Source of the DNA: Clostridiales bacterium
Lineage (GTDB): Bacteria; Bacillota; Clostridia; Peptostreptococcales; Anaerovoracaceae
Assembly (NCBI GenBank): GCA_009778415.1
Contig: WRJV01000328.1
Location: 1 to 16,980, forward strand
DNA: 16,980 nt
Direction of reading: 5' to 3'
The notes under the pieces are model-generated. The model worked only from the letters and a program-made list of their open reading frames with translations, did not search any database and was not told where the DNA came from. Shown one piece after another: positions 6,247 through 14,847 of the stretch. How positions within the stretch are numbered: position 1 is the first letter of the stretch; every line of letters begins with the position of its first letter. A program made the translations under genes and the position numbers.

Positions 6247-9200
6247 TCATCCTGTTTGCCGGCGGCAGGCGAACGTTTTTCGGAACATAAGCATCATAGC
6301 TGCCAATGCGAGAAGCGCCAAGCAAACATAAAGGCCTATTGCAACATCCGCACCAGTCTTGGGTATGCTGCTTTCGCCGCCCTCCGGCGGGTCAGTCCCG
6401 GCGCCCGGGTTCATGCTGTCCCCAAAGTTGAGGTTGTCGTCCTGATTTACCGCACTTGGCGGAGTTGCATCGCCTGTGGAGCCTGCTTCTTCTGGCGGCT
6501 CTGTTACAGCGGGCGGCCTTTTGCGGTCACCGCCGCCGGAGGACGTCGGCTGCTCGGGCGGCGTGGTTGAATACGTGTTTTCGAAGATGACAGTTCCGCT
6601 TTCGCCATAGTCCAAGTCCACGGAATACCCTGACGGATGGTTTACATAAAGATAGACTCCGCTGACGCTGCCGCCGCTTTCCGTTACCTTGTATGTCCCA
6701 GGCTCAAGATCGTGCATCGTGTGCTTGCCTGCCCCGAATTCTTCGTTGAAATCCCCGTACTTGACGGTTTCCTTGAATGAGTTGCCAACGCCTGTTACCG
6801 TGAACACGATGTCAGACGGGTACGCTTCCTCCTCTATGCCGCTGAACAACTTCTCTATCGTCAGGCTCGCGAGCTGTGGGTTGATCAGCATTGAATACTC
6901 GTTGGTGAAATCGACTTCAGCACTGCCTTCGTAATCCAACGTTACAGTTGGCAAACCACTTGGGTATACTTCGATGTCGTACCCTGGCAATGAGCCGTTC
7001 TCCTCCTGCACGGTGTACACGCCTGGCAGCAGGTCGTTGACTACGAACTGGCCGTCGATGAATTCATCGTAGCCAATGTACCGCAGGTAGCCGCCCGGGC
7101 CGCTTATTTTGAAGACCAGGTCAATGGGCATTCTCGTCAGCCCAGCCGGGGCAAATGCTTTTTTGAGCACCAGGGCCGCCCGCCGCTCATAAGTGTTTGT
7201 CATCTCTACCGTGACGTCTGCGCCTTCCCCTATGTAAAACGGAACCATGTTGTTGTCCGATACTGTAACCGTGCTGCTGTCCACCGTAGCAGAAAGCACC
7301 ACGTCGTTGACGCACCCATAGGGATCGCTGCTGCTAACTGCGTTTTCTGCCCCGAATTCTGTTATAGTGTAATAGCCTTTTGGCAGAAGCTGCGGGTGCG
7401 GCAGGCCGTCGGGCCATCTCCCGTCATCGTTTGGCTGAATCGGGAACTCGATCAGGCCCCCATTGGCTTTTATGTAATGGCAATGCGTTATGTCGTAAAA
7501 AATCCTTTTTGTATGAGCCGGGTCCTCCCAGCCTTCCACGACGAAAGTGATGTCATGGCGGTCGTCTTGCCCGATGCTCCCTGCGTAGACTTTTTTTAGC
7601 GTCAGCGCCGCCGGGTCGGCTGGCTCGTAGGAATTGCGCAACCTTATTGTCACGTCTGAGCCAAAAACCAGCGGATCCAAAACAATCTGCACGTCGCAAT
7701 CGCCGGGAAATGTGACCTTCGTATCGAATGTCACATTGTTGTCAGGATTTGGATCTGGCTGTGTCGGGTCGTCGTCTCTGTACGTGGGCCCGCTGGGAGG
7801 CTCTGACGTGCATGTGATGTCGTCAATCGTTATGGTGTTCTTATAGCCCGGCACGTTGCTTGTTTCCCTGATCGTAACAGGCGCGAAATACGGATGCATG
7901 CCTGCGCCGATCATGTAGCCGTGGCTCCCTGTAGTTACGTCAAAGTTGTCCGGCCAAAACCCGTTCACCTTTTCGCCTTTGCTGAACGCTACTTCAAAGT
8001 CGATCTTCATTTCCAGCGGGTCGAGGCCCGGCGCCTTTGAAACGTCGATGTCCTTAAAGATTGTCAGGTTCCCATAGCCTGTGCCTCCGAGGTAATAAAG
8101 GTTGAATATGTCCGCATCGCCCCAGACGCCGGCTGCATCGTCCCATGCTGGCTGGAAGTACAGGATGTTCATGTCATCCGGGCACGGTGCGGAATCGCCG
8201 GCTCCCGAAGCCCCGCGCTCATAAGGTTTGAACACGCCTCCGTCCAATGTGCCTTCCTTCACCGTGTACGTGATGAACGCAGCGTTGCCGTTTGCGTCCG
8301 CATCAAGCTCGAACTTGGGCAAATCAGCCCATGTTTGGACTGCATAGTAGTTGTCATTGGAACCCGATGGCACCGGAACCTTCTCGGCAGGGGCGCCCAC
8401 AGCCGTCCCATTTGCGTAAAGCTGAAGATACTCGTTGTTTATATCCATTTTGTACGGTACACCGTCAAATTCGTAGTCGTTTCCGTCCCAAGCCTTGTTC
8501 GCCGTGACCTTGGTGAACGGCACCTCAAGCCGCCCGTTGTTGTCAAGGACGTGGTACTGGACCGGCACGCCGTTTATCCTATGGCTGGAATTTGCTACTA
8601 CGTACCCCTTTGTCGCCGTTTTGTTCTCGCTTTTCAAAAGTGATGCCGCCGCTTCTTTTTTTACCGTGCCGACGCTGATGTACGGCGCACCCGCGCCTTT
8701 TTCAATTGCGGTTATGCTCTCGTCGACCTTTGCGTACTCCTCCAGGACGTACCCAGTGCTCGCGGCTTTGGCGTCAAAGCACGTGCTCCTCGTGTAATAG
8801 TCCCTGCCGGTAGTGTAGCTTCCTGTTTCCTGCACGTAGGATCCTCCGCTCAGATAATAAAGCGGCACAACCCCCGGTGTCCCTGCGCCGGCGTCTTCTT
8901 CGGTGTAAAAATAATACTGGTTCGTAAGCGCAGGCTGGAAGAACGCCATTGAAGCGTTTGCTTCTTCATTGAAGCTGTTCGTGTAGAAATAGTAGGCGTC
9001 TTTTCCGGCGGCCTTGTTGCCAGCCTTGTACAAAGCGTCGATTTCCGGCAAGGCGAGGCTGTCTGCCAGCCCAACAGAATATACGAAACGGATTGGAACC
9101 GATTCCTTGACCGTCACTTCCGTCACCGGCATCCCCGGGTCGTCGTTTTCGTGCTTTTCAGTCACTGTCCTCTGTGGGATCAGGCTCGCCGGGGTGTACC

Positions 9201-11199
9201 ACCTCACCACCTGCTGCCCGGCGCTCAGATGGCGAACCAAATCGATTCCGTCGGAAAACACGCATTCAAAGTCGTCGTCTATAAGCGCAGTCACAACGTG
9301 GAACGCTATGTCAAGGAGGTCGGTGGGGGCGCCTGTAACTGGGTTGACGGTAGCGCCTTCTATCGTGTAGAGGTCTACGACGCACGTGGCGCCCGGCGGT
9401 TTTGCTGCAAGCCCGCCGCCCGCTGTAAAATAGCTGCCCAGATAGTTCCTTTGCGAGTCCGCATAGTATTTTATCCTGTTGCTGAAGTCCGATGGGCTGC
9501 TGTAATAAAGGCCGCCTCCAGCCTTGCCTGCCGCAACGCAGGAATTTATCAGGAGCAGGGCATCCGCCTCGCTCATCTTGTCGTCTTGGTGCTTGACCAT
9601 GATTTTTGAGTACGTGTTCCTAGTCGCCGGGTTTGACGACGCGACGTCCCTAGCGAAGTTTTGGCCGCTGTAGAGGGTGTTGTTAAAAATTAGGCCCTTT
9701 AAGCTTTTAAATTCCATGTATTCACCGATAACGTCAGAAAAGACCAGGTATCCGTCAAAATCTGGGTCGTCTTCGTCGGCTTTGGTCGCGTAGCTTCCGT
9801 TTGACACTATCTGCTGCGCTATGTTCCTAAATGCGCCGGATATCTCGGCTACTGTCGTCGCCGGGAAGTAGCCGTCAGTGTAATCGTAGTTTTTCACGTA
9901 GCCGCCGCTGTTTTGCAGCTGCTTGGTTGCCCGCGCCGTAGAGCTGTTCCTGTTGAGCACCGGGTAAGTGACGCTGCCCGTGCCGGTAAGGGCGACGAAG
10001 CTGTCCAGCAGCGACTTCATGTTGTATGTCTTACCCGAAAGTGCCTGAACCACTTTATCCGCGTTCGTCTGCGGAGGCCCTGCCGTGCCTGCCGGGTCGA
10101 GCACGGCAGCGGCGTCATAGCCGCTCACGTCCAGCCCGATCGTGTAAAACCCTACCGATTTTTCTGTGTCTGCCGCCCCGTAGTACCAGTCGTGTACCCT
10201 CTGCTTGTAATACGACGCCGTAAGCACCGTGAGCATGTCGATGCCCAAGTCCACCCCTGCACCGTTGCCGCTGTCATGCCCCGCATCGCTGTCGAAAGCC
10301 ACGCTGGGTGATACCGAAGTGTTCATCCCTGCAAGGGTGTAGTCCGTGTACCCCAAGGTGGGCTCCCCGTCAGTCAGGAGGATTATGTTCGGCTTGCGCT
10401 TTACAGTGTATTTGTTGCCTCTCCTGTCTGTCGCCGTGAAGTTCGTGTCGGAATTGCCAAGCAGTATCTTTGCGCCGGCGTAGATGCCGCGCTGGGTCGG
10501 AGTGCCGCCCCCTGCCGTAATCGTGCGGTTGGCAGCCACAAGCAGCGACGAATCCGGTATCTGCGAGCTGACTGTGACCTGGTTCGTCCCCTTTATCGAA
10601 AAGTACTTGCCGTCGTTTACAGTGTAATGGCCCAGCTTGAGCACGGGACAAATGTTCGAGCCGTTGATGCCGCCGACGACCTGCCCCCCAAATGCCACTA
10701 CGGCTATCCTGTTGTTTTGGTTTGCGTCCATCAGTATCCCGATGGCTTCGTTTAAGGCGTCAACCATCACGTCGAGGCGGTTGCGCCCCGTGCTCCCGAT
10801 GGTGTACATGTACATGCTTCCTGAAATGTCCAGCACAAAAACCGTGTCTGCCGGCTCTACTATGGTTTCGATCGTGTAGCCTTGGGAAAGGGCTGACAAT
10901 GTGACTAAAAACTCGTCCTCTGCCGCCGCTATGCCGCTCACAGGCTTGCCTGCGGCGTCGAATATCTCTGCCCGGCTCGCATTGACGGTCTTGTCGGTCC
11001 ATATACGGCCGTTCTCCAGAGTGGACTGCCCCATGTAATCGATTACATTTGAAGTGTCTGGGTCGGATATCTTGTTGTAGACCTCAGAAAACGGCTCGCC
11101 GTCGCCTGTTGCAGCGAATGCTCCCGCGAACTGGCACATAAGTAAAACAGCAAACAGCTGGCATAGCAGCTTTCTCAATTTGTTATTAATGCAGCACAT
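6247..11199 (-). CDS. Giant wall-anchored surface protein: vWA domain, Cna_B-like domain, beta-domain stalk, IPKTG sorting signal
   Basis: A 1650-residue secreted protein, probably an adhesin or pilin-like surface protein. Residues 1-30 form a signal peptide ending AFA-AT. A von Willebrand A domain spans about 117-410 with a complete metal site: DISGS (D124, S126, S128), T233 in GGTPT and D277 in LLTDGEP. Residues about 896-985 resemble Cna_B (VTANKAWDGND to YTVKEG). Four related domains follow, at about 1043-1190, 1197-1338, 1342-1436 and 1445-1544, each opening with LTxxK and ending FxNxY-like, with a xTxE strand that could form Lys-Asn isopeptides. A proline/glycine-rich linker leads to IPKTG (1612-1616), a membrane span and a basic tail (CRRQTG), the sortase signal. 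The ATG follows GGAGG at 6 bases. No sortase gene is in the window. The ligand is unknown. Confidence 0.93.
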   Translation of the reverse strand: MCCINNKLRKLLCQLFAVLLMCQFAGAFAATGDGEPFSEVYNKISDPDTSNVIDYMGQSTLENGRIWTDKTVNASRAEIFDAAGKPVSGIAAAEDEFLVTLSALSQGYTIETIVEPADTVFVLDISGSMYMYTIGSTGRNRLDVMVDALNEAIGILMDANQNNRIAVVAFGGQVVGGINGSNICPVLKLGHYTVNDGKYFSIKGTNQVTVSSQIPDSSLLVAANRTITAGGGTPTQRGIYAGAKILLGNSDTNFTATDRRGNKYTVKRKPNIILLTDGEPTLGYTDYTLAGMNTSVSPSVAFDSDAGHDSGNGAGVDLGIDMLTVLTASYYKQRVHDWYYGAADTEKSVGFYTIGLDVSGYDAAAVLDPAGTAGPPQTNADKVVQALSGKTYNMKSLLDSFVALTGTGSVTYPVLNRNSSTARATKQLQNSGGYVKNYDYTDGYFPATTVAEISGAFRNIAQQIVSNGSYATKADEDDPDFDGYLVFSDVIGEYMEFKSLKGLIFNNTLYSGQNFARDVASSNPATRNTYSKIMVKHQDDKMSEADALLLINSCVAAGKAGGGLYYSSPSDFSNRIKYYADSQRNYLGSYFTAGGGLAAKPPGATCVVDLYTIEGATVNPVTGAPTDLLDIAFHVVTALIDDDFECVFSDGIDLVRHLSAGQQVVRWYTPASLIPQRTVTEKHENDDPGMPVTEVTVKESVPIRFVYSVGLADSLALPEIDALYKAGNKAAGKDAYYFYTNSFNEEANASMAFFQPALTNQYYFYTEEDAGAGTPGVVPLYYLSGGSYVQETGSYTTGRDYYTRSTCFDAKAASTGYVLEEYAKVDESITAIEKGAGAPYISVGTVKKEAAASLLKSENKTATKGYVVANSSHRINGVPVQYHVLDNNGRLEVPFTKVTANKAWDGNDYEFDGVPYKMDINNEYLQLYANGTAVGAPAEKVPVPSGSNDNYYAVQTWADLPKFELDADANGNAAFITYTVKEGTLDGGVFKPYERGASGAGDSAPCPDDMNILYFQPAWDDAAGVWGDADIFNLYYLGGTGYGNLTIFKDIDVSKAPGLDPLEMKIDFEVAFSKGEKVNGFWPDNFDVTTGSHGYMIGAGMHPYFAPVTIRETSNVPGYKNTITIDDITCTSEPPSGPTYRDDDPTQPDPNPDNNVTFDTKVTFPGDCDVQIVLDPLVFGSDVTIRLRNSYEPADPAALTLKKVYAGSIGQDDRHDITFVVEGWEDPAHTKRIFYDITHCHYIKANGGLIEFPIQPNDDGRWPDGLPHPQLLPKGYYTITEFGAENAVSSSDPYGCVNDVVLSATVDSSTVTVSDNNMVPFYIGEGADVTVEMTNTYERRAALVLKKAFAPAGLTRMPIDLVFKISGPGGYLRYIGYDEFIDGQFVVNDLLPGVYTVQEENGSLPGYDIEVYPSGLPTVTLDYEGSAEVDFTNEYSMLINPQLASLTIEKLFSGIEEEAYPSDIVFTVTGVGNSFKETVKYGDFNEEFGAGKHTMHDLEPGTYKVTESGGSVSGVYLYVNHPSGYSVDLDYGESGTVIFENTYSTTPPEQPTSSGGGDRKRPPAVTEPPEEAGSTGDATPPSAVNQDDNLNFGDSMNPGAGTDPPEGGESSIPKTGADVAIGLYVCLALLALAAMMLMFRKTFACRRQTG
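6352..6366 (-). other. Codons of the IPKTG sortase recognition motif
   Basis: These five codons encode IPKTG, an LPxTG variant, followed by a hydrophobic span and a basic C-terminus. Sortase would cleave between Thr and Gly and attach the protein to the cell wall or to a pilus. Confidence 0.88.
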
Positions 11200-11247
11200 A
11201 GCAAACCTCCGTTAGATTAAAATTCCAAACACGAATACTATACTATA

Positions 11248-11276
11248 ATTCTACACCTTATTTTGCTTTTTTGCAA
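11248..11276 (-). promoter_or_regulatory. Predicted promoter of the giant surface protein gene
   Basis: On the minus strand -35 TTGCAA (11271-11276) and -10 TAGAAT (11248-11253) are 17 bases apart. The start would be near 11241, leaving a leader of about 40 bases that carries the GGAGG site. An overlapping TATAGTATAGT stretch could give alternative -10 elements. Confidence 0.5.
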
Positions 11277-11307
11277 TGGTTTGGGGAATGGCACATTAAG
11301 CTGGGAG

Positions 11308-11329
11308 CATTCTGCCACCATTCTGCCAC
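11308..11329. repeat. Two tandem 11-bp repeats in the divergent intergenic region
   Basis: CATTCTGCCAC occurs twice without a gap (11308-11318 and 11319-11329), followed by a partial third start (CATT). The period is one DNA turn, so a protein could bind the same face twice. It lies between the two divergent promoters. Confidence 0.6.
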
Positions 11330-11346
11330 CATTTTTGCGATATGCC

Positions 11347-11375
11347 TTGTATATAATTCAAATTTATGTTAGAAT
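11347..11375 (+). promoter_or_regulatory. Predicted promoter of the MerR-family gene
   Basis: -35 TTGTAT (11347-11352), 17-base spacer and extended -10 TGTTAGAAT (hexamer 11370-11375). An imperfect dyad, ATAATTC (11353-11359) and GAATAAT (11372-11378), overlaps it and could be an autoregulatory site. A TATAAT at 11351-11356 lacks a matching -35. Confidence 0.45.
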
Positions 11376-11441
11376 AATGTTTGATAATCTATGACTGCTC
11401 AAATTGTCCAAGCAATATTCTGTGGCGAAACGGAGATCAAT

Positions 11442-12275
11442 ATGGCGCCTCAAAAATATTACTCGATTGGTGAAGTCAGCAAGATCTGCCACATCTCAAA
11501 AAAAACACTCAGGTTCTACGACCAGATCGGTGTGATGTCCCCTGACAAAATCAACGTCGACAACCACTACAGGTTTTATGCGGAAAAGACGCTGCTGTCG
11601 GTGCCGGTCATCAAGTACTACAAACAGATGGGGTTCAGGCTTGACGAGATGGCCGGGTTCCTTGACGGCAATACGTATGAAGCGTGCGGGAAAAACTTCA
11701 GAAGGAAGATCGACGAACTCAGTGGGATGCAAAAGAAGATTGAAACCATGTACGTGTCAGTGAAAGACTGGTACAACTTGATTTTAGAGGCAGAAAACGT
11801 TATTGAAAACGGCGTGTGCGGAGTCGCTGCAAAGTACATCGAGGAAACCGACTACTGCTATATGGACCAAAGCTTTGACTACAATTTCATCGAGGCCATC
11901 ATCAACATCGAATGGACCAACTACATAGAAAGCATCGGCAATGCGGCAACTGGCCCTGTCATCATCCTTTTCCCCTCTTTCCGTGACAGGATGCGTGGGA
12001 AATGCAACCAGATAAGGATCATGCAAAAGACGATTTTGGAATGCAGCAAAAGCCAAACCATGAAATTCGGCGGGTACATGGCGGCGACCTGCTACCATGT
12101 CGGGCCTCATGAATCGTTGCCGGCTGCTTACGAAAAAATACTGGGTTGGGCAAACGACCACGGGTACGACTGCATCGGAGAATCGTATGAAAGGTATGTC
12201 ACGGACTATTGGACCACCAGGGAAAGCGATCAGTTCGTGACGGAGGTTATCGCTAGGATAGCGAAACAAAAGTGA
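11442..12275 (+). CDS. MerR-family transcriptional regulator with GyrI-like ligand domain
   Basis: A 277-residue regulator. The N-terminus is a MerR winged helix-turn-helix: YSIGEVSKICHISKKTLRFYDQIG, then a wing with NHYRFY and a helix with YYKQMGFRLDEM. A dimerisation helix follows at about 84-118, then a C-terminal domain (about 125-277) of the GyrI/BltR/TipA effector-binding type, ending in Y-x-D-Y-W and DQFVTEV. Such proteins bind small, often lipophilic or peptide ligands and activate promoters with stretched spacers. I chose the ATG at 11442 because GGAG precedes it and the family begins there; a frame from 11391 adds 17 unlikely residues. It is the only plus-strand gene and is divergent from the giant surface protein gene, so either that gene or itself is a likely target. 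The effector cannot be predicted. Confidence 0.9.
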   Translation: MAPQKYYSIGEVSKICHISKKTLRFYDQIGVMSPDKINVDNHYRFYAEKTLLSVPVIKYYKQMGFRLDEMAGFLDGNTYEACGKNFRRKIDELSGMQKKIETMYVSVKDWYNLILEAENVIENGVCGVAAKYIEETDYCYMDQSFDYNFIEAIINIEWTNYIESIGNAATGPVIILFPSFRDRMRGKCNQIRIMQKTILECSKSQTMKFGGYMAATCYHVGPHESLPAAYEKILGWANDHGYDCIGESYERYVTDYWTTRESDQFVTEVIARIAKQK

Positions 12276-12306
12276 CCCTCGCTCCTGCGCCGCCTCGCTA
12301 CATGAC

Positions 12307-12344
12307 AAAAAAGGGGCTGTATGCTGTAATGGCGCAGCCCCTTT
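12307..12344 (-). terminator. Rho-independent terminator of the microcompartment operon
   Basis: AAAGGGGCTG (12310-12319) and CAGCCCCTTT (12335-12344) form a perfect 10-bp stem with a 15-base loop, ending in TTTTTT on the minus strand. It lies 16 bases after the last shell-protein stop. On the plus strand there is no T tail after the stem, so it would only weakly stop the converging MerR transcript. Confidence 0.85.
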
Positions 12345-12359
12345 CACCGTACGCGAATG

Positions 12360-12656
12360 TTATTTTTCCGCAGCCTTGCCTGCCGGAAGGATCGCCTCGA
12401 CCTCTGAATGCGGCCGTGGGATTACGTGAACCGAGATGAGCTCGCCGACGCGCTGCGCCGCCGCCGCCCCCGCTTCAGTTGCGGCTTTTACCGCCCCAAC
12501 GTCGCCTCTGACCATTACCGTGACAAGGCCGCCTCCCACGTGCTCCTTGCCTATCAAATATACGTTTGCCGCCTTAACCATAGCGTCTGCCGCTTCAATG
12601 GAGCCAATCAAGCCCTTTGTTTCGACCATCCCCAATGCGTCATCGTATTTAGCCAT
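12360..12656 (-). CDS. BMC-H microcompartment shell protein (PduA/EutM-like)
   Basis: A 98-residue single BMC-domain protein that should form flat hexamers tiling the shell. The family signature runs from ALGMVETKGLIGSIEAADAM at the start through KAANVYLIGKEHVGGGLVTV to SVHVIPRPHSEVEAILP. The VGGG segment lines the expected central pore. Length is typical of PduA, PduJ and EutM, with only a short tail (AGKAAEK). The ATG follows TAGGAGGG and the gene begins one base after the pduL stop, so translation is tightly linked. It is the last gene before the terminator. Confidence 0.95.
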   Translation of the reverse strand: MAKYDDALGMVETKGLIGSIEAADAMVKAANVYLIGKEHVGGGLVTVMVRGDVGAVKAATEAGAAAAQRVGELISVHVIPRPHSEVEAILPAGKAAEK

Positions 12657-12657
12657 T

Positions 12658-13317
12658 TTACTTCCCTCCTACAATTATAATTTTTAACAATGAATTTAAG
12701 CCCATTGCATTTGCTTCTTCGGTGTCGATATGGCACTCCAATGCTGAATTGCCGTTTGCCCGTATTGCGACGTTGCTCAATGTGCCGCCTCGCGGGCTGT
12801 CTGCCTCAATGCTCACCACCTGCCCGTCGCACACGCCGAAACGCCTTGCGTCTTCAAGCGTCATGTGAATGTGCCTCTGGGCGACAATCACCCCTTCACT
12901 CGCCTGCACGGCGCCTTTCGGGCCAACAAGCGTAATCCCCGGCGTCCCGCTCAAATCCCCAGACAGCCTTACAGCGGACGGTACGCCAAGCTTGAAACAG
13001 TCCCCTGCAAGTATTTCAACTTGAGTCTGGCTGCGGACCGGCCCCAGTACCCTGACGTTTTCAATCACGCCTTTCGGGCCGCAAACCGTCACTGTTTCCT
13101 TGCATGCGAACTGTCCAGGCTGCGACAGGTCTTTTGTCTTCGTCAACTGGCAGCCTGCTCCAAACAAGGTTTCCATGTCGCTTTGGGAAAGGTGCAGGTG
13201 GCGGTTTGAAACGCCCACCGGAATCTCATATGAATCCTTTTTAGCCTCCGCTTTGGCCTGGCTCGACTGAAGGGCCTCCATCAGAAGCTTGAATACGGCT
13301 TCATACTTAGTATCCAT
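12658..13317 (-). CDS. pduL: PduL-type phosphate acyltransferase
   Basis: Converts acyl-CoA and phosphate to acyl-phosphate and CoA inside the microcompartment, recycling CoA and allowing ATP formation by a kinase. The 219 residues contain both PduL halves. Histidines that should bind the two metals are H40 and H42 (VSNRHLHLS), H149 and H151 (AQRHIHM), and H196 (LECHID). The N-terminal helix (MDTKYEAVFKLLMEALQ) followed by a KAEAKK linker is a typical encapsulation peptide that targets PduL to the lumen. The ATG overlaps the aldehyde dehydrogenase stop by 11 bases and has AAAGGGG about 9 bases upstream, which implies coupling. Whether the acyl group is acetyl or propionyl cannot be decided from sequence. 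Confidence 0.95.
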   Translation of the reverse strand: MDTKYEAVFKLLMEALQSSQAKAEAKKDSYEIPVGVSNRHLHLSQSDMETLFGAGCQLTKTKDLSQPGQFACKETVTVCGPKGVIENVRVLGPVRSQTQVEILAGDCFKLGVPSAVRLSGDLSGTPGITLVGPKGAVQASEGVIVAQRHIHMTLEDARRFGVCDGQVVSIEADSPRGGTLSNVAIRANGNSALECHIDTEEANAMGLNSLLKIIIVGGK

Positions 13318-14827
13318 TTTGCTTATCCCCCTTTATCGCGTTTGCCAGCTCGACAATCATCTTGACCAGCTGCTCCGCGCTCAAGTCTTCCAAGTTCGCC
13401 TGCTGCCCCGCTTCTGCCCCAATGCCGGCGGCTGCCGTGCTGCAACCGCAAGGGCAAAAGCTGCTGGCCAATTTAGTGCAGTCTACAAGCCCGTAAGCCA
13501 CCCGTTTGATGTTGATCAGGTTCATTGGGCCAACGTTGTCGGAACTTGAACTGCCCCCCCAAGTGCCGCAGCCCAGCGTGAACGACGGCAAAAGCCCGGT
13601 GCTCGCCCCGGTTCCGCCTTGGCTGCTTCCGGTGTTGACTAGGATTCGAGATGCGGGTTTCGCAGAGAATTTCATGACGATGTCCTTGTCTTCCGTGTGC
13701 AAGCTCAACGTGTGGCCTATCCCGTTCTGCAGCAGCTTTATCGCAAGCTCACAGGCCTCTTCCCAGTCTTTCACCTTATAGAACGCCAGCACGGTGGTGA
13801 GCTTTTCATAGGAGAGCGGGTCGTCCTCCCCAACTCCGTTCTGCCTTCCTATCAAAACCTTTGTGCCGTCTGGAATGGGAAAACCCGCCGCAGACGCAAT
13901 CACGTGGGCAGACCTCCCCACAAACCTGGCGTTCATGTTGTGCCCGTTTTTGAACAATAACTTGCAGACCTTGTCTGTCTCCTCCGGCGTCATGAAGTAC
14001 CCGCCTTGCTTCAGAAGCTCTGCTACAACTTGGTCGTGGTTGCATTCTTCAACGATGATCGATTGTTCCGATGCGCAAATCGTCCCGTTGTCGAAGGTCT
14101 TGCTGGCTATAATGTTTTCAACTGCCTTTTGAACATTCGCTGTCCTTTCGATGTAGGCCGGCGAATTCCCTGCACCGACGCCAAGGGCAGGCTTGCCTGC
14201 GCTGTACGACGCCCTCACCATGCCCGGGCCTCCTGTGGCGATGATCATTTTGACGCCGCTGCTTGCCATGAGTTCTTCAGTTGCTTGCGCAGAAGGCATC
14301 GACATGCAGCAGATGACATTTGCCGGCGCCCCTGCTTCCACAGCAGCTTTCTGCATGATGTTCGCCGCTTTCAAGGTGCATTTGGCAGCCGACGGGTGCG
14401 GGGAAAATATGATTGCGTTGCGTGATTTAATCGAAATCATCGATTTGAAGATAGCCGTTGACGTTGGGTTAGTCGACGGAACGATGCCCATCAAAAGGCC
14501 GATCGGTTCCGCTATGTCCATAACCCTTCTTGCTTCGTCTTCGTTGATGACGCCGATTGTCTTCATGTCTTTGATTGCTTCGTACACGAGCGTAGAAGCC
14601 ATGTGGTTCTTGAACGTTTTGTCCTCCACCTTGCCAAATCCTGTCTCTTCAACTGCCATCTTTGCCAGTTCTACAGCGTTCTCCTCTGCCGCTTTGACCA
14701 TGTTGCGTAAAATCCGGTCGATTTTTTCCGCAGAAAACGTAGAGATTTGCCCTGCCGCAGTTTGCCCAAGCCTGACAAGGTCCCTAGCTTCCTGCACCGA
14801 TCGCAAATCATAGTCCATATTGCTCAT
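13307..14827 (-). CDS. CoA-acylating aldehyde dehydrogenase (PduP/EutE-like) with C-terminal encapsulation helix
   Basis: Oxidises an aldehyde with NAD+ and CoA to acyl-CoA, the central step of the microcompartment lumen. The 506 residues include the conserved PSTNPTSTAIFK (117-128), the nucleotide-fold glycine motif ATGGPGMV, GVGAGNSPAY and the catalytic cysteine C251 in DNGTICASEQS. It is about 45 residues longer than PduP. The extension contains CPCGC (458-462), a flexible A/G/Q linker and an amphipathic helix with LSAEQLVKMIVELANAI (482-498), which has the form of an encapsulation peptide. Salmonella PduP and EutE carry this peptide at the N-terminus; a C-terminal site is known from several glycyl-radical and related loci. 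The ATG follows AAGGAGGTGA. The gene lies between a shell gene and pduL in one operon. Confidence 0.95.
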   Translation of the reverse strand: MSNMDYDLRSVQEARDLVRLGQTAAGQISTFSAEKIDRILRNMVKAAEENAVELAKMAVEETGFGKVEDKTFKNHMASTLVYEAIKDMKTIGVINEDEARRVMDIAEPIGLLMGIVPSTNPTSTAIFKSMISIKSRNAIIFSPHPSAAKCTLKAANIMQKAAVEAGAPANVICCMSMPSAQATEELMASSGVKMIIATGGPGMVRASYSAGKPALGVGAGNSPAYIERTANVQKAVENIIASKTFDNGTICASEQSIIVEECNHDQVVAELLKQGGYFMTPEETDKVCKLLFKNGHNMNARFVGRSAHVIASAAGFPIPDGTKVLIGRQNGVGEDDPLSYEKLTTVLAFYKVKDWEEACELAIKLLQNGIGHTLSLHTEDKDIVMKFSAKPASRILVNTGSSQGGTGASTGLLPSFTLGCGTWGGSSSSDNVGPMNLINIKRVAYGLVDCTKLASSFCPCGCSTAAAGIGAEAGQQANLEDLSAEQLVKMIVELANAIKGDKQNGY

Positions 14828-14847
14828 TGGTTCACCTCCTTAACCCA

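Noticed and set aside
11391..11441. Longer MerR start at 11391
   Set aside because: The added 17 residues do not match the family, and the ATG at 11442 has its own GGAG site directly before the helix-turn-helix.
12307..12344. Terminator for the plus-strand MerR gene
   Set aside because: The T tail exists only on the minus strand; on the plus strand the stem is followed by CACCGT, so it primarily ends the microcompartment operon.
14193..14813. 206-codon plus-strand frame opposite the aldehyde dehydrogenase
   Set aside because: Antisense to a highly conserved enzyme, with no ribosome site or family resemblance.
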